This document shows, piece by piece, positions 48,698-57,428 of a DNA stretch of 64,000 nucleotides. The stretch lies in the NCBI RefSeq assembly GCF_003248355.1, contig NZ_QKWY01000002.1, positions 2,294,001 to 2,358,000 on the forward strand, given 5' to 3'. The notes under the pieces were generated by a model. It had not been told where the DNA came from. It saw only the letters and a program-made list of their open reading frames with translations, and searched no databases. Numbering within the stretch: the first letter of the stretch is position 1; the number at the start of each line of letters is the position of its first letter. Source of the DNA: Streptomyces sp. AC1-42W. GTDB taxonomy: Bacteria; Actinomycetota; Actinomycetes; Streptomycetales; Streptomycetaceae. The position numbers were made by a program, and so were the translations under genes.

Positions 48698-50053
48698 ATG
48701 CAGAACGAATCCACGTCGCCGCAGACCGGGGAGACACCGCCGGAGTCGCTGGTCGGACGGGAGTACGAGGTCGAGGTCGGCCCGGTCGCGCACGGCGGCC
48801 ACTGCATCGCGCGCACCGACGAGGGCCGGGTCCTGTTCGTCCGCCACACGCTCCCCGGCGAGAAGGTCGTCGCCCGGATCACCGACGGCTCCGAGGACTC
48901 GCGCTTCCTGCGCGCGGACGCGGTGGAGATCATCGAGGCGTCCAAGGACCGGGTGTCGGCCCCCTGCCCCTTCGCGGGCCCCGGCAAGTGCGGCGGCTGC
49001 GACTGGCAGCACGCCAAGCCGGGCGCCCAGCGCCGCCTGAAGGGCGAGGTCGTCGCCGAACAGCTCCAGCGCCTGGCGGGCCTCACCCCGGAGGAGGCCG
49101 GCTGGGACGGCACGGTCGTACCGGCCGAGGGCGACAAGCTCCCGGCGGGCGAGGTGCCCGCCTGGCGGACCCGCGTCCAGTACGCCATCGACGCGGACGG
49201 CCGCGTCGGCCTGCGCAAGCACCGCTCGCACGACATCGAGATCGTCGACCACTGCATGATCGCCGCGCCGGGCGTCTCCGAGCTGGGCGTCGAGCAGCAG
49301 GACTGGCCGCAGATGGCGACCGTCGAGGCGATCGCCGCCACCGGCTCCCACGACCGCCAGGTCATCCTCACCCCCCGGCCGGGCGGCCGCCTCCCCCTGG
49401 TCGAGCTGGACAAGCCGGTCTCCGTCCTGCGCGTCGACGAACGCGACGGCGGGGTGCACCGCGTCCACGGCCGCGCCTTCGTCCGCGAACGCGCCGACGA
49501 CCGCACGTACCGCGTCGGCTCCGGCGGCTTCTGGCAGGTCCACCCCAAGGCCGCGGACACCCTGGTCCGCGCGGTCATGCAGGGCCTGCTGCCCCGCAAG
49601 AACGACACCGCCCTCGACCTGTACTGCGGCGTCGGCCTCTTCGCCGGCGCCATCGGCCAGCGCATCGGCGAGAAGGGCGCGGTGCTCGGCATCGAGTCCG
49701 GCAAGCGCGCGGTCGAGGACGCCCGGCACAACCTCCGCGACCTGGACCGGGTCCGCATCGAACACGGCAAGGTCGAGCAGGTCCTGCCCCGCACCGGCAT
49801 CACCGAATGCGACCTCATCGTCCTGGACCCGCCCCGCGCGGGCGCCGGCAGGTCCACGGTGAAGCAACTGACCACCCTGGGCGCCCGCCGCATCGCCTAC
49901 GTCGCCTGCGACCCGGCCGCCCTGGCCCGAGACCTGGCCTACTTCCGCGACGGCGGCTACCGCGTCCGGACCCTGCGAGCGTTCGACCTGTTCCCGATGA
50001 CGCATCACGTGGAGTGCGTGGCGATTCTGGAGCGCACTACAAAGGGCGTCTGA
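48698..50053 (+). CDS. TRAM-domain class I SAM-dependent RNA (uracil-5) methyltransferase
   Basis: 451 residues from ATG 48698. A TRAM domain (~15-75: GREYEVEVGPVAHGGHCIARTDEGRVLFVRHTLPGE) precedes an Fe-S-type cysteine cluster (CPFAGPGKCGGCDWQH). The methyltransferase domain has DLYCGVGLFAGAIGQ (SAM), LDPPRAGAG, and the catalytic cysteine in YVACDPAALARDLAYF. It methylates a uracil in rRNA or tRNA (RlmCD/TrmA family). The last ~20 codons (LFPMTHHVECVAILERTTKGV) are duplicated in diverged form at 58254, so the present 3' end seems to have been exchanged. TAGACT at about 48634 is a possible -10. Confidence 0.92.
   Translation: MQNESTSPQTGETPPESLVGREYEVEVGPVAHGGHCIARTDEGRVLFVRHTLPGEKVVARITDGSEDSRFLRADAVEIIEASKDRVSAPCPFAGPGKCGGCDWQHAKPGAQRRLKGEVVAEQLQRLAGLTPEEAGWDGTVVPAEGDKLPAGEVPAWRTRVQYAIDADGRVGLRKHRSHDIEIVDHCMIAAPGVSELGVEQQDWPQMATVEAIAATGSHDRQVILTPRPGGRLPLVELDKPVSVLRVDERDGGVHRVHGRAFVRERADDRTYRVGSGGFWQVHPKAADTLVRAVMQGLLPRKNDTALDLYCGVGLFAGAIGQRIGEKGAVLGIESGKRAVEDARHNLRDLDRVRIEHGKVEQVLPRTGITECDLIVLDPPRAGAGRSTVKQLTTLGARRIAYVACDPAALARDLAYFRDGGYRVRTLRAFDLFPMTHHVECVAILERTTKGV
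49989..50053 (+). repeat. left copy of a diverged 65-base direct repeat (possible attL)
   Basis: The final 65 bases of the methyltransferase gene, including its stop. Against 58254-58318 I count 52 of 65 identical. In the first 44 bases there are only 4 differences, all at silent third codon positions. The longest exact run is GTGGAGTGCGTGGCGAT (17 bases). Confidence 0.8.
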
Positions 50054-50334
50054 ACTGCTGTTTCTTGTGAATCGGCCAGTATGGCCGGGCGTGCTCGACC
50101 TGTTTCCTGAAGTACACGGCGTGAAGCGCGTCGTCTGGTGACGAACGCCGTCTGACCTGGCGTTCAGGGATTGTGCCGGGATGGCGATGCGCTCTTCGCC
50201 TCTCTCGGCAGGAAGGGAGGCTGACCGTCTCGACGCTCAGTTGACGCTCGTCCTGATGGATCGTCATCGATCGGGGCGCTGGTACTGCCGTTCGGTCTTC
50301 ACCCTGTCGTCGGGTGGTCACAGCGGAGGGCTGC

Positions 50335-50471
50335 ATGGGTCCCGGCCTGTCGATCGCCGCCGCGATCGCCGAGGGCACGGCGGACGACTGGAACTCGACA
50401 CGCTACCCGGCGAGGGCTGCACGTTCCGACTCGTCCTGCCGGCCCGGTCTGCGGAGCAGGCAACCAGGTGA
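50335..50471 (+). pseudogene. remnant of a sensor histidine kinase C terminus
   Basis: Reading from 50335 gives MGPGLSIAAAIAE, the G2 box of a HATPase domain. One frame over, from 50379, the text continues GGRLELDTLPGEGCTFRLVLPA to a stop at 50471. Joined, this is the standard end of a kinase (GLSIAAAIAE-[AH]-GGRLELD). A one-base loss within about 50373-50378 explains the break. The rest of the kinase is missing. Confidence 0.7.
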
Positions 50472-50474
50472 CAC

Positions 50475-50501
50475 CTCCCCCGGCTTCAGCCGGGGCGGGA
50501 G
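50475..50501. repeat. stem-loop resembling an IS200/IS605 terminal hairpin
   Basis: CTCCCCCGGCT-TC-AGCCGGGGCGGGAG, an imperfect hairpin with a short loop. Hairpins with a CCCCGGCTTCAGCCGGGG core lie at the ends of IS200/IS605-group elements in Streptomyces as I recall. No transposase gene is present nearby. Confidence 0.4.
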
Positions 50502-50866
50502 TCACAGCCAGTTCCTTCGTGCAGCCGTAGGTGACGTACGAGGCCCTGACCGAGGATTCGTCCTCATGCTGGGCCCGGAGCATCACGATGGCCACCCACG
50601 ACCAGTGGGGCCTGGCGCGGCTTCGCCGAGCATGGGCGCTCACGCCGTGTGCACCGTCTGACCGGACTACGTTCTGACCGGGACTACGTTCCGACCGGAC
50701 TACGTCGGGGCACTGCGGGCCCCGTCCGAGGACGGCCGGTGCCGCTCATTTGACGGTCCAGCCCCGGAAACCAGCGGAGAAGGGCGTCCGGCCCGGCACT
50801 CCGCACTGCGGGTGGTCGACCCGCCGTCGAGGACGTCCCCGATGGTCACGAGCAGGCCGAGACCCC

Positions 50867-51856
50867 TTACCGGGGCGCCGCGATCAGCCGTCCCTGAGAG
50901 ACGAGTGAGGCGGCCTGCTTGAGGGAGCGCAGCCGGACGCTGACCGTGTAGCCGGTGACCCCGGGCACCGTCGCCAGCCGGCGGCTGAGCCAGTCGTAGA
51001 AGTCGGTGATGTCCGTGCACATGACGATGGCCATGAGGTTCTGTGTCCCGGTCGTGGCGCAGGCGAACACGACCCGGGGGAGCGCGGCGACGGTCGAGCC
51101 CGTCTCGTGCAGCCGCGCGGGGGAGGTGGTCAGCCAGAGGGCGGCGCTGAAGGGGTAGCCCAGCTTCTCCAGGGCCAGGTCCACGTCGTAGAACAGGGTG
51201 CCGGAGCGCTCCAGTGCCTCCAGGCGCCGCGCGACCCGTCCGGTCGTCCAGCCGGTGCGGCCGGCGAGCGTGGCCTGACTCGCTCGGCCGTCCTCGGCGA
51301 GCGCGCCGAGCAGGGCGGCGTCCTCCTCGTGCGGTTCGAGCGGCGGGCCCTGAGGGGTGGTGCGCGGGTGGTGCTCGCGGAGGTGCCTCACCGCCTCCTC
51401 GGGGAGCGACGGGCCGAGTTGCCCCCAGCCGGCGCCGGGCGGGGAGTAGGTGTGCAGAGTCATACGTGTGTCGATCTGCAGCACCCCCGGTGTGCGGGCG
51501 AGCTGGCGCAGCACCTCGGGCATTCGCCCCTCGTAGGGTGTTGCCATCGAGCACACGATCTCCGAGCCGCCGAACGAGATGTGCGCGAAGGAGACATCGG
51601 GAAGCCGCGTCAGCGCCTCGGCGCAGGCGTCGATCCGGTCGGGGCGCAGGGAGATCCGGACCACACTCGCCACCAGACCCTGCACCGCCGGGTTGACGAG
51701 TCCCACCACCCGTACCGTCCCCGTGCGGCGCATCGTTCGGTAGCGGCGGGCGACGGTCTGCTCCGACGCCCCCACCACCTCTCCGACCAGCCGGAACGGT
51801 GCCCGGGGGCTGATGTGGAGTGCGTGGAGGATATGACTGTCCAGAGTGTCGGCCAT
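50867..51856 (-). CDS. two-domain Lrp/AsnC-family transcriptional regulator
   Basis: 329 residues from ATG 51856. Two HTH units are readable: residues ~2-55 (LDSHILHALHISPRAPFRLVGEVVGASEQTVARRYRTMRRTG) and ~165-220 (DAALLGALAEDGRASQATLAGRTGWTTGRVARRLEALERSG). Each is followed by a RAM-like ligand domain. Such duplicated AsnC regulators are common in Streptomyces. It is divergent from an MFS exporter gene 196 bases away and probably controls it. The open frame extends to 52102 but into the neighbour's leader. Confidence 0.88.
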   Translation of the reverse strand: MADTLDSHILHALHISPRAPFRLVGEVVGASEQTVARRYRTMRRTGTVRVVGLVNPAVQGLVASVVRISLRPDRIDACAEALTRLPDVSFAHISFGGSEIVCSMATPYEGRMPEVLRQLARTPGVLQIDTRMTLHTYSPPGAGWGQLGPSLPEEAVRHLREHHPRTTPQGPPLEPHEEDAALLGALAEDGRASQATLAGRTGWTTGRVARRLEALERSGTLFYDVDLALEKLGYPFSAALWLTTSPARLHETGSTVAALPRVVFACATTGTQNLMAIVMCTDITDFYDWLSRRLATVPGVTGYTVSVRLRSLKQAASLVSQGRLIAAPR

Positions 51857-52052
51857 GGAGCAAGTATGCGGCGAGCCTGCCCCTGGTACGGGTTTCCTTC
51901 GGTTCCGTGGGTCCGATTTGATGGAAAGCCCTCCTTCGGTGAAGACTCGGGTGGGCGCTTGACACTCGTTCCCGGGCCCCCGGCCGACGACGTCCCGCGC
52001 GGCCCTCCCGTCCTTTCCCCGCGGCGCCGGATCCCGGCGCCGCGAAGGAGTT

Positions 52053-53669
52053 GTGTTGTCCCAGTCACCGTCCTCCGCCGTGCATCGTCGCGGCGCGACC
52101 ATCGTCCTGGCCTGTCTCGGGGTCTTCGTCGCCTACCTGCCGGTGACCAGCGTCTCGGTCAGCCTGACCGCCATCCAGTCGGCGCTGTCCGCGACGACCT
52201 CGCAGCTGACCTGGGTGTCGGACGCCTTCGTGCTGCCGATGGCGGCCTTCATCCTCACCGCCGGGATCTTCGGCGACGTACACGGCCGGCGCAAGGTCTT
52301 CGTGGCCGGACTGCTGCTCTCCGCCGCCGGCGCGGCCACGTCGCTCACCGCGCACTCCATCGGCCAGCTGTGGGCCGGGCAGGCACTGTCCGGACTGGGC
52401 GCCGCCGCGCTGCTGCCCACGACACTGGCCCTCATCAGCCACGCCGTACCCGACCACCGTGAACGCGGGAAGTTCATCGGCATCTGGGCGATGTGCCTGC
52501 TGGGTGCGCTCGCCGTCGGCAGTGTGCTGGCCGGGGTGATCCTCAGCCACGCCGGTTGGCGCTGGATCTTCCTCGTACCACTCCCCGCGGCCCTCGTCGC
52601 CGTCGTCATATCGCTGCGGTCCCTGCCGGAGTCCCGCGCACCGCGCGCCGGGCGGCTCGACTGGGCCGGGCAGATCACCGCGGCGCTCGCCATCAGCGCG
52701 CTCGTGTACGGCGTCATCGAGGGCGGCGCGGGCTCTTTCGGCGACACGCAGGTCGTCGTCGTGCTCGCCGTCGCCGCAGTCAGCGGCGTTCTCTTCGTCG
52801 TGACCGAGCGGCGTTCCGCGCACCCGATGCTCGACCTCGCGCTCTTCCGCAGTCCGGGCTTCACCGCCACGGCCCTCGTCGCCATGATCATGTTCATGGG
52901 CATGATCGGCTTCTTCTTCGTGCTGAGTCTCTACTTCGGCATGGTCCAGCGGCTCGACACGCTCGGCACCGCCTGGCGGCTGCTCGTGATCACCGTGGCC
53001 GCGCTGATCGTCAGCGGTGTCGCGGGGCGCGTCATGCACCGGTTCTCCCCGCGCCTCATGATGACCACGGGGCTGCTCGTGTCGACGGCCGCCCTGCTCA
53101 CCCTGCTCGACGCCGGCGCGGACACCTCCTTCGCCTCGTTCTCCTGGCGGCTGTTCCTGCTGGGTCTGGGCATGGGGCTGGTGACGACGCCGATGACGGC
53201 CGTCGCCGTGGCCTCCGTACCGCACCCCCTGGCCGGGATGGCGGCGGCGGGCAACAACGCCTTCCGCCAGGTCGGCGGAGCGCTCGGTCCCGCGGTGCTC
53301 GGCGCCCTCCTCACCAGCCGCGCCGTCTCCTCCCTCCCCGGCCACCTCGCCGACGCGGGGGTGAACGGCGCGGTGGCAGACCAGGTCACCGACGCGACGC
53401 GGGACGCCGGCCTCGGCGCGGTGGGCTCGATGGACCTCGGTCCGCAGACCGGCCAGGTCTTCGGCGCGGTCGGTGACGCCTTCCTCGACGGCATGCGCCT
53501 GTGCCTGATCGTCTCGGCGGGGCTCACGTTCCTGGCGGCGGTCGTCGCCTTCGTCCTCCTCCACCCCCGCCTGGGACGCAAACGCTCGGTGAACGTCACC
53601 GGCGAACCGGCCACGCAGGTGCCCGGCGGCACGGATCGGCACGAGGTCGGCACGGGGACACCTGCTTGA
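52053..53669 (+). CDS. MFS drug/proton antiporter, DHA2 (14-TM) family
   Basis: 538 residues. GTG 52053 or TTG 52056; AAGGAG at 52044-52049 fits the latter slightly better. Around 14 hydrophobic segments. The early motif QLTWVSDAFVLPMAAFILTAGIFGDVHGRRKVF carries the D2 and A signatures of the QacA/EmrB group, which export cationic drugs or antibiotics with proton exchange. The last ~35 residues are hydrophilic. Control by the divergent Lrp-type gene is likely. Confidence 0.9.
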   Translation: MLSQSPSSAVHRRGATIVLACLGVFVAYLPVTSVSVSLTAIQSALSATTSQLTWVSDAFVLPMAAFILTAGIFGDVHGRRKVFVAGLLLSAAGAATSLTAHSIGQLWAGQALSGLGAAALLPTTLALISHAVPDHRERGKFIGIWAMCLLGALAVGSVLAGVILSHAGWRWIFLVPLPAALVAVVISLRSLPESRAPRAGRLDWAGQITAALAISALVYGVIEGGAGSFGDTQVVVVLAVAAVSGVLFVVTERRSAHPMLDLALFRSPGFTATALVAMIMFMGMIGFFFVLSLYFGMVQRLDTLGTAWRLLVITVAALIVSGVAGRVMHRFSPRLMMTTGLLVSTAALLTLLDAGADTSFASFSWRLFLLGLGMGLVTTPMTAVAVASVPHPLAGMAAAGNNAFRQVGGALGPAVLGALLTSRAVSSLPGHLADAGVNGAVADQVTDATRDAGLGAVGSMDLGPQTGQVFGAVGDAFLDGMRLCLIVSAGLTFLAAVVAFVLLHPRLGRKRSVNVTGEPATQVPGGTDRHEVGTGTPA

Positions 53670-53769
53670 CAGGGGCCCCTCGGCCGCGCCTGACCGGATG
53701 GCGTACCGCCGGGTGGTGTAAGAGATCAAGGCGCGGGAACCCGCAGGTCATCGGGCTGGAGCCGTTGGT

Positions 53770-54246
53770 TCAGGGACGTGACTCGCGTGAGTTGGGACCT
53801 TCGGCGGCAAGCTCGGCGACGGGCAGGGCCGTGACGGTGCGCTGGTCGAGGTCGCCCTTGTCCTTGGCGCCGGCGACCGCCGGCTCGGCGCGCACGCCGA
53901 GCGCGACGCCCAGCGGCTGTCCGTACAGCTGGGTGATCGGCGTCTCCCAGGGCAGCGTGATGCGGAAGGGCACACTGCACGGTTCTTCCGCCCCGAGCCG
54001 GAAGCCGCCGCCGACGGTGAACCGGTCGAAGACGACGACGCCCTCGCTCTCCCCGTCCTCGTGCTCCGCCTCGACCCGGGCCACCAGCTCGAGTGTGATG
54101 TGCTCGATGTCGAAGTCGGCCTGCCCGCCCTTGAGGTGAACCCGGCCGGTCAGCGTGGAGCCGGGCAGGCCGGGAGCCGGGTCGAGAACCGTGTCGACCG
54201 TGGGGGCGCCCACACCGAGCGAGCCGAGAAGTCGCTTGAACACCAT
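53770..54246 (-). CDS. Spo0M-like sporulation-control protein, shortened
   Basis: About 158 residues from ATG 54246 (AAGGAG 11 bases upstream). The arrestin-like Spo0M N-domain is clear: MVFKRLLGSLGVGAPTVDTVL, LTGRVHLKGGQADFDIEHITLELVARVE and FRITLPWETPITQLYG. From memory Streptomyces homologues run to 250 residues or more. Here the protein ends soon after DKGDLDQRTVTALPV in an unrelated arginine/serine tail, so the C-terminal half is missing. It may be a truncated, possibly nonfunctional copy within the island. Confidence 0.8.
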   Translation of the reverse strand: MVFKRLLGSLGVGAPTVDTVLDPAPGLPGSTLTGRVHLKGGQADFDIEHITLELVARVEAEHEDGESEGVVVFDRFTVGGGFRLGAEEPCSVPFRITLPWETPITQLYGQPLGVALGVRAEPAVAGAKDKGDLDQRTVTALPVAELAAEGPNSRESRP

Positions 54247-54287
54247 AGTGGTGTCCACTCCTTGTGCGTACTCGTGTTCCATGAAGT

Positions 54288-54325
54288 GGCGCCGTCCGGC
54301 GGGAAGGATGTGGACGGACGGCGCC
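54288..54325 (-). terminator. terminator after the 72-residue protein gene
   Basis: Perfect 11-bp stem GGCGCCGTCCG/CGGACGGCGCC with a 16-base loop, just downstream (leftward) of the gene at 54344. Confidence 0.7.
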
Positions 54326-54343
54326 CCCCCCGCGTGTCGGGGA

Positions 54344-54562
54344 CTACTTGGCGGTTTCGAGAGCGGCGAGTGCCTGGGCCCAGCGGACGTACTTCAATTC
54401 GGCCAGGTCCGCCACCGTCTTGACTCCGAACGCCTCGTCGAGCAGTTCGCCGTCGCGGTCGGAGACGCCCTTCAGTGCCGCGACCGGAGCGGCGAGTATC
54501 TCCGGCAGGCTCTTGTCCGCCCACGCCTTGTCCAGCACCTTGTCCAGATCGATCGAAGCCAT
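54344..54562 (-). CDS. small protein of 72 residues, helix-hairpin-helix-like, unknown function
   Basis: ATG 54562. Contains LDKAWADKSLPEILAAPVAALKGVSDRDGELLDEAFGVKTVADLAELKYVRWAQAL, in which VSDRDGELLDEAFGVKTVADL reads as a helix-hairpin-helix-like element. Similar small proteins are common in Streptomyces. It is preceded by an AT-rich dyad at 54606 and a TATACT hexamer, suggesting tight control, and followed by its own terminator. Confidence 0.8.
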   Translation of the reverse strand: MASIDLDKVLDKAWADKSLPEILAAPVAALKGVSDRDGELLDEAFGVKTVADLAELKYVRWAQALAALETAK

Positions 54563-54948
54563 GTGTGTCTCCAGGGAGTGCGGCCAGGGTCGCCCCCGGA
54601 CCTGTTTCTACAAATGTGTAGAAGTATAGAGTCGGTCCGGCGGGCAGGGGGCGCGCTCCGGCCGGCCCCGCCCGGAAAGGCCGAAAGGCGCTCCTGACCT
54701 GGCCAGAGACCACTCACGAGGGGGTCTCGCCTTCGGCCACCTGTCGGGACGGAGTAGGCAGCGGGCCCGACACAGGGTCGGCACGCGGCGATGCCGGGAA
54801 CCCGGTTTCGGGCAGAATCGTTTATATGTCCGCACGTCTAGTGAGGGAGCCAGAGCTTGTCCGCCAGATCGACGGACCCTTCGGGGCACAGTCCGCGACC
54901 ATTGCGCCCGGTACTTCCTGAGCACGGCGCGCGGCGGGGTGGTGCGGG
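54563..54948. other. divergent region upstream of the small protein and first CNNM gene
   Basis: 386 bases with no gene. It holds the dyad at 54606-54623. On the left-reading strand TATACT (54624-54629 as AGTATA) adjoins it. The rightward side has nothing recognisable before the CNNM start. Confidence 0.5.
54606..54623. promoter_or_regulatory. AT-rich dyad operator at the small protein's promoter
   Basis: TTCTACA-AATG-TGTAGAA, a perfect 7-bp inverted repeat with TACA/TGTA half-sites like those bound by BlaI/MecI/CopY-type repressors (usual spacer shorter). It lies immediately downstream of TATACT on the leftward strand, i.e. over the expected transcription start of the gene at 54562. Confidence 0.55.
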
Positions 54949-56286
54949 ATGAGCGCCGTGGAAGCCTGGCTGGGTGTGCTGGCCGTGTTCGTGCTGACCG
55001 CGGGTACCGGCTACTTCGTCGCCCAGGAGTTCGCCTACGTCTCGGCCGACCGGCTCGCTCTCGCGCGTGAGGCCGAAGGGGGCGACAAGAAGGCCGCCCG
55101 TGCTCTGAAGGTGCTGGGGCGGCTGTCGTTCATGCTCTCGGGCGCCCAGCTCGGCATCACGGTGACCGGTCTGGTGGTCGGCTTCATTGCCGAGCCGTCC
55201 GTCTCCGTGCTGCTGCGGCCCGTGCTCTCCGGCATCGGCATCCCCGACGGCGCCGTCACCGGCATCTCCGTCGTCCTCGCCTTCGTCCTCGCCACGGTCG
55301 TGCAGATGGTGTTGGGCGAGCTGGCCCCGAAGAACCTCGCCATCGCCGTCCCGGAACGGCTGGCCAAGGCACTGGCCGGTTCCACCCTGGGCTACCTGAA
55401 GGTGGTCGGCCCGGTCGTCCGGATCTTCGACGGGGCGGCCAACAGGCTGCTGCGCGGGGTCGGCATCGAACCGGTCGAGGAACTGCACCACGGCGCCACC
55501 CTGGAGGAGCTGGGCCACCTGATCGGAGAGTCTCACGAACGGGGTGAGCTGCCGCGCGGCACGGCCGAGCTGCTCGACCACGCCCTGGAGTTCTCCGAGC
55601 GGACGCTGCACGAGGTGATGGTGCCGCGGGCCGACGCGGTCTTCGTCCGAAAGGACGCCACGGCCGCCGAGGCCGTCACCCTCATCGCCCGGCACGGCCA
55701 CTCCAACTACCCCGTACTCGGCGACCATCCGGACGACGTCGCAGGCGTACTGGGCGTCCGGGAGCTGATGAGGCTGCCCGCCGGGCAGGCCACCGCCGCC
55801 ACGGCCGGGGCAGCGGCCCGGCGTCCGCTGCTGCTGCCGGACACCTTGCCGCTGCCGGATGCCGTGGCGCGGATGCGCGAGGACGACGACGAGTTCGCCG
55901 TCGTCCTGGACGAACACGGAGGCGTGGCCGGCGTCGTCACCTACGAGGACATCGCCGAGGAACTGGTGGGTGACATCGCCGACGAGTCGGACACCGTCAC
56001 CGAGGTGGCCGTCGCGGACGGCGAGGGCTGGCTGGTGGATGCCGGGCGCCGCCTGGACGAGGTGGCCGAGGCGACCGGCGTCGAGCTGCCCGAGGAGGAC
56101 GACTACGAAACCGTGGCCGGGCTCGTCATCGACCGGCTGGGGCGCTTTCCGACGATCGGGGACCGGCTCACCGTGGAGCTGCGTGAGGGTGGCAGCGCGG
56201 TGATCGACGTACGCACTCTGGACCGGCACGTGCCCGAACGGATCCGGATCGAGCGGCTGGCCGAGAAGGCGGAGGAGCAGGCATGA
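54949..56286 (+). CDS. CNNM/CorC-type membrane protein (DUF21-CBS-CorC_HlyC)
   Basis: 445 residues from ATG 54949. A DUF21 membrane domain (residues 1-195, with GAQLGITVTGLVVGFIAEPSV and VLGELAPKNLAIAVPERLA), then a CBS pair (~215-335: VPRADAVFVRKDATAAEAVTLI), then a CorC_HlyC domain (~350-430). These proteins export Mg2+/Co2+ or regulate it; old annotations say hemolysin. Its stop overlaps the next gene by 4 bases; the two probably act together. Confidence 0.92.
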   Translation: MSAVEAWLGVLAVFVLTAGTGYFVAQEFAYVSADRLALAREAEGGDKKAARALKVLGRLSFMLSGAQLGITVTGLVVGFIAEPSVSVLLRPVLSGIGIPDGAVTGISVVLAFVLATVVQMVLGELAPKNLAIAVPERLAKALAGSTLGYLKVVGPVVRIFDGAANRLLRGVGIEPVEELHHGATLEELGHLIGESHERGELPRGTAELLDHALEFSERTLHEVMVPRADAVFVRKDATAAEAVTLIARHGHSNYPVLGDHPDDVAGVLGVRELMRLPAGQATAATAGAAARRPLLLPDTLPLPDAVARMREDDDEFAVVLDEHGGVAGVVTYEDIAEELVGDIADESDTVTEVAVADGEGWLVDAGRRLDEVAEATGVELPEEDDYETVAGLVIDRLGRFPTIGDRLTVELREGGSAVIDVRTLDRHVPERIRIERLAEKAEEQA

Positions 56287-57290
56287 GTTTCCCGACGGCG
56301 CTCTTCGTCACCGTCCTGCTGCTCGTCGGCAGTGGGTTCTTCGTCGCGGCCGAATTCGCGCTGGTCGCCGCCAAGCGGCACCGTATGGAGAAGGCCGTGG
56401 CCGACGGGCAGCGCGGCGCCAAGGCCGCGCTGGCCGGCATGCGTGAGCTCTCGCTGATGCTGGCCGGCGCCCAGCTGGGCATCACCGTGTGCACCCTGGG
56501 TCTGGGGTCCGTGTCCAAGCCCGCGATCTCCCACGAACTGGACCCGCTGCTGCACAAGCTGGGCCTGCCCACCGCGCTCAGCTACGGCGTGGCCTTCGCC
56601 GTGGCGATGATCGTCGTGGTGTTCCTGCACATGGTCCTCGGCGAGATGGCCCCCAAGTCCTGGGCCATTGCCCACCCCGAGCGCTCCGCGATGCTGCTGT
56701 CCGCGCCCTTCCGCGCCATCGTGACCGCCGTACGACCGCTGATCGGGGTCCTCAACCGGATCAGCAACGCCCTGGTCCGTCTCTGCCGGGTCACCCCGCG
56801 CGACGAACTGGCCTCTGTCCACAACCGGGAGCAGCTCACCCACCTGGTGGAGGAGTCCGAACGACTCGGCCTGATCAGTGAAACGGACTCCGATCTGCTG
56901 ACCCGGTCACTGACCGAGCCCGAGACGCCCGTACGCGACCTGATGGTCCCGGCCGCCGACATCGTGGCCGTCGACGCCGACGCCGACGCGGAGCAGATCG
57001 TGAGTCTGGCCGCCGCTCACGGCCGCACCCGGCTGCTGGTCCGCCAGGGCGACGCGATGCTCGGCTCGGTGCATGCCCGCGATGTCCTCGTGGCGCGAGC
57101 GCAGGGGCGGGCAACCGGCGCCCGCGCGCTGGCACGGCCCGTGCCCGAACTGGCGGAGGACGCCACGGTCGCCGAGGCGATCGAGGCCCTACGCCGGCGC
57201 AGGGCGTCACTTGCCGTGGTCCACGACGGCGCAGGACGACTCACTGGCATCGTGACCCTGGACGACCTGCTGGCCCGCTACCTCCGGTAG
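56283..57290 (+). CDS. CNNM/CorC-type membrane protein lacking the CorC_HlyC domain
   Basis: 335 residues from ATG 56283, coupled to its paralogue. DUF21 domain (GAQLGITVCTLGLGSVSKPAISHEL; MVLGEMAPKSWAIAHPERSA) and a CBS pair (~205-335: VPAADIVAVDADADAEQIVSLAAAHGRTRLLV ... LTGIVTLDDLLARYLR). It stops after the CBS domains, so the third domain of its partner is absent. This long/short pairing is usual in Streptomyces. A terminator follows. Confidence 0.92.
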   Translation: MSFPTALFVTVLLLVGSGFFVAAEFALVAAKRHRMEKAVADGQRGAKAALAGMRELSLMLAGAQLGITVCTLGLGSVSKPAISHELDPLLHKLGLPTALSYGVAFAVAMIVVVFLHMVLGEMAPKSWAIAHPERSAMLLSAPFRAIVTAVRPLIGVLNRISNALVRLCRVTPRDELASVHNREQLTHLVEESERLGLISETDSDLLTRSLTEPETPVRDLMVPAADIVAVDADADAEQIVSLAAAHGRTRLLVRQGDAMLGSVHARDVLVARAQGRATGARALARPVPELAEDATVAEAIEALRRRRASLAVVHDGAGRLTGIVTLDDLLARYLR

Positions 57291-57310
57291 AACGACTTGG
57301 CCGACGTGGT

Positions 57311-57341
57311 CGAGGCCGAGCCTCTGCGGGGTTCGGCCTCG
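57311..57341 (+). terminator. terminator after the CNNM pair
   Basis: 12-bp stem CGAGGCCGAGCC/GGTTCGGCCTCG (one G-U pair) with a 7-base loop, followed by CTCTTCCT. Confidence 0.75.
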
Positions 57342-57428
57342 GCTCTTCCTGTGTTGATCTCGTGGCAAAGCGTGATCGTCATCGGTTGAGCCGCTTGCGC
57401 TTGCGCGGGGCATGAGCACAATCGACGC

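Larger units (their letters stand above)
50054..50866. other. gene-poor stretch with remnants at the left end of the island
   Basis: 813 bases without an intact gene. It holds a histidine-kinase tail with a frameshift (50335-50471), a stem-loop resembling IS200/IS605 ends (50475-50501), and the untranslated region after the Lrp-type gene. A possible N-box fragment of the same kinase (RRLVTNAV) is readable near 50126-50150, about 70 codons before the G-box remnant. Confidence 0.55.
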
